Shown here in pieces: positions 5,909 through 6,470 of a stretch of DNA of 6,470 nucleotides. The position numbers and the translations under genes were made by a program. Each line of letters opens with the position of its first letter. The first letter of the stretch is position 1. Source of the DNA: Patescibacteria group bacterium (GTDB lineage Bacteria; Patescibacteriota; Patescibacteriia; GCA-002772895); the NCBI GenBank assembly GCA_018895765.1, contig JAHINX010000055.1, positions 1 to 6,470 on the forward strand, in the 5' to 3' direction. Below the pieces are notes generated by a model. That model had not been told where the DNA came from and searched no databases. It saw nothing but the letters and a program-made list of their open reading frames with translations.

Positions 5909-6089
5909 TTTATATCCTAATCCAAAACACAGGATTTTTTGTATTTTTTCGCTAAAAGTAGCTAAATCTATCACCCTCTAGCTGAAAACGCCTCGCCAGA
6001 TCCAGGTCCTGGTGTGCCGGAAAGCATAAGAGAGTGAAAGAATTTTGAGACACTATCGGCTCAGTCAAAATTGATTGAGCCGTTTTTTT
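5909..6089 (+). ncRNA. Candidate small structured RNA, family unknown
   Basis: A non-coding stretch lies between a candidate promoter and a strong terminator, with higher GC in the middle (about 5970-6025) than its flanks. Possible helices are AATCC/GGATT (5919-5923 with 5932-5936), GCTA/TAGC (5951-5954 with 5959-5962), an outer stem TCACCCTCT/AGAGAGTGA with one mismatch (5971-5979 with 6029-6037), and inside it CGCCAG/CTGGTG (5994-5999 with 6009-6014). The terminator hairpin closes it. It does not match the 4.5S/SRP, tmRNA, RNase P, 6S or common riboswitch signatures that I know by eye. Start and length are estimates. It could instead be a leader or attenuator, or a non-transcribed spacer. 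Confidence 0.35.
6057..6089 (+). terminator. Strong isolated Rho-independent terminator
   Basis: The arms CGGCTCAGTCA (6057-6067) and TGATTGAGCCG (6072-6082) form an 11-bp stem with one G-U pair and a 4-base AAAT loop, followed by seven T (6083-6089). No reading frame ends near it, and the previous gene already has its own terminator 190 bases upstream. This is the main argument for a transcript starting in between. Confidence 0.85.
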
Positions 6090-6137
6090 ATCCGCGGAAA
6101 TCCTATCCGTGAGAATCTGCTATAATCCGCGGGAATC
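6090..6137. repeat. Three copies of a 13-bp ATCCGYGRRAATC repeat
   Basis: The copies are ATCCGCGGAAATC (6090-6102), ATCCGTGAGAATC (6105-6117) and ATCCGCGGGAATC (6125-6137). Spacing is 15 then 20 bases; the extra bases between copies 2 and 3 create TGCTATAAT. CCGCGG within copies 1 and 3 is self-complementary. It resembles GC-rich intergenic repeats seen in many bacterial genomes; whether it is dispersed in this genome cannot be told from one window. Confidence 0.7.
6118..6126 (+). promoter_or_regulatory. Candidate extended -10 promoter for the downstream gene
   Basis: TGCTATAAT is identical to the extended -10 at 5075-5083. It lies between repeat copies 2 and 3, about 106 bases before the next ATG. 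No -35 is seen at the usual distance. It would start a transcript near 6133 with a leader of about 100 bases. Confidence 0.45.
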
Positions 6138-6168
6138 TTGTAATTGTAGTCAAAATATGCTACAAAGA

Positions 6169-6177
6169 TGGTACAAT
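6169..6177 (+). promoter_or_regulatory. Second candidate extended -10 for the downstream gene
   Basis: TGGTACAAT is a TGn extension with a one-mismatch -10, directly overlapping TATAAT at 6177-6182. It is closer to the gene (about 55 bases before the ATG at 6232) and so a good alternative to 6118-6126. The TACAAT is also one arm of a small inverted repeat with ATTGTA at 6143-6148. Confidence 0.35.
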
Positions 6178-6186
6178 ATAATAAAA

Positions 6187-6214
6187 CATTTAACACCTAA
6201 CATTTGACATTTGA
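6187..6214. repeat. Four tandem copies of a 7-bp CATTTRA unit
   Basis: The units are CATTTAA (6187-6193), CACCTAA (6194-6200), CATTTGA (6201-6207) and CATTTGA (6208-6214). The array lies between the candidate promoters and the start of the last gene, so it would be in that gene's mRNA leader. It is similar in kind, but not in sequence, to the 8-bp array at 5812-5843. Confidence 0.75.
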
Positions 6215-6231
6215 CCGCTAATTTTTAAGTT

Positions 6232-6470
6232 ATGCCGAACCTAATGAGTAAAAAATATCGTTTTTTTGAGATGTTGCCGGGAATTATGCTCTGGACCGCG
6301 CTAATCGGTTTGTTTGTGCTTTCTTTTATTTTACCGTTATGGGTTATCATATTCATTATTATATATGATTTATTATGGCTATTTAGAATTATTTATTTTT
6401 CTTTCTACCTTATTTTTTCTTGGAGAAGGTGCAGAAAAACAGTAAAACAAGACTGGATGCTGAAAGTAAA
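6232..6470 (+). CDS. N-terminus of a probable membrane-bound glycosyltransferase (runs off the window)
   Basis: The open frame starts at ATG 6232 (MPNL) or 6244 (MSKKYR), with no Shine-Dalgarno to choose between them, and continues past the window end; 79 codons are visible from 6232. After a short basic start it reads YRFFEMLPG, then two hydrophobic helices at about residues 18-43 and 45-63, separated by little more than D-L-L-W, then a basic stretch (SWRRCRKTVKQDW). This arrangement, including FEMLPG and the Trp-rich second helix, resembles the membrane region preceding the GT-A domain in family 2 glycosyltransferases of CPR bacteria, as I recall them. No catalytic residues (DxD, QxxRW) are in the visible part, so the enzyme call is by resemblance only. 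If correct it would work in extracellular or cell-wall polysaccharide synthesis. Confidence 0.6.
   Translation, partial: MPNLMSKKYRFFEMLPGIMLWTALIGLFVLSFILPLWVIIFIIIYDLLWLFRIIYFSFYLIFSWRRCRKTVKQDWMLKV

Noticed and set aside
5919..5940. AATCC/GGATT hairpin followed by T's as a terminator
   Set aside because: The stem has only five pairs with an 8-base loop; it is too weak alone and is listed as a possible helix of the candidate RNA.
5970..6040. Resemblance to bacterial SRP RNA (CCAGGTCC and GGAAAGCA pieces)
   Set aside because: The conserved GGAA-type tetraloop with its paired flanks is not in the required order; nine unrelated bases separate the two halves.

Overview
The window looks like chromosomal DNA from a small-genome, AT-rich bacterium of the Candidate Phyla Radiation (Patescibacteria, most likely a Parcubacteria-type lineage). 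The reasons are: a secreted protein with the 'PAVYYYSTDGRRYVFPNEKTY'-type N-terminal domain that I associate with those genomes; a very short TsaB; a small CmpX/MscS-like 'conserved TM helix' protein; a degenerate winged-helix/nucleotidyltransferase regulator; the N-terminus of a CPR-style membrane glycosyltransferase; mostly absent Shine-Dalgarno sequences; and short period-7/8 tandem repeats between genes. No database was searched, so the taxonomic call rests on recognition.

Layout. At 1-103 there is a perfect AT-rich inverted repeat and the upstream region of the first gene. At 104-1690 (+) lies a secreted protein: signal peptide, duplicated N-terminal module, Pro/Glu/Thr-rich linker and seven propeller-like repeats. 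It converges on a 701-residue membrane protein at 1802-3907 (-), with a divergent PP2C-like N-terminal domain, membrane segments, a helical stalk and a C-terminal propeller-like region. Two back-to-back hairpin terminators, one for each strand, fill the gap (1716-1776). The minus-strand gene is divergent from a two-gene unit at 3989-5047 (+): a winged-helix regulator with a decayed nucleotidyltransferase-like domain, then TsaB. A symmetric -10 box sits between the divergent genes. At 5119-5811 (+) a five-helix membrane protein related to CmpX/MscS-type channels has its own extended -10 promoter and the only good Shine-Dalgarno in the window.

The 420-bp stretch 5812-6231 has no protein gene but is dense in signals: an 8-bp tandem array, a terminator, a 9-bp direct repeat, a candidate promoter followed about 150 bp later by a strong isolated terminator (suggesting a small RNA of about 180 nt), three copies of a 13-bp ATCCGYGRRAATC repeat, candidate extended -10 boxes and a 7-bp tandem array. 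The window ends inside a gene starting at 6232 (or 6244) whose N-terminal membrane segment resembles CPR family 2 glycosyltransferases.

Working together: three or four of the six proteins act at the envelope (secreted propeller, membrane PP2C-like/propeller, channel-like protein, glycosyltransferase). The regulator divergent from the PP2C-like gene is a natural candidate to control it, but that is inferred from position only. TsaB belongs to the universal t6A tRNA modification pathway and is the only clear housekeeping gene. The most interesting items are the PP2C-like/propeller membrane protein with altered metal-site residues and the unexplained transcript-like region at 5909-6089.
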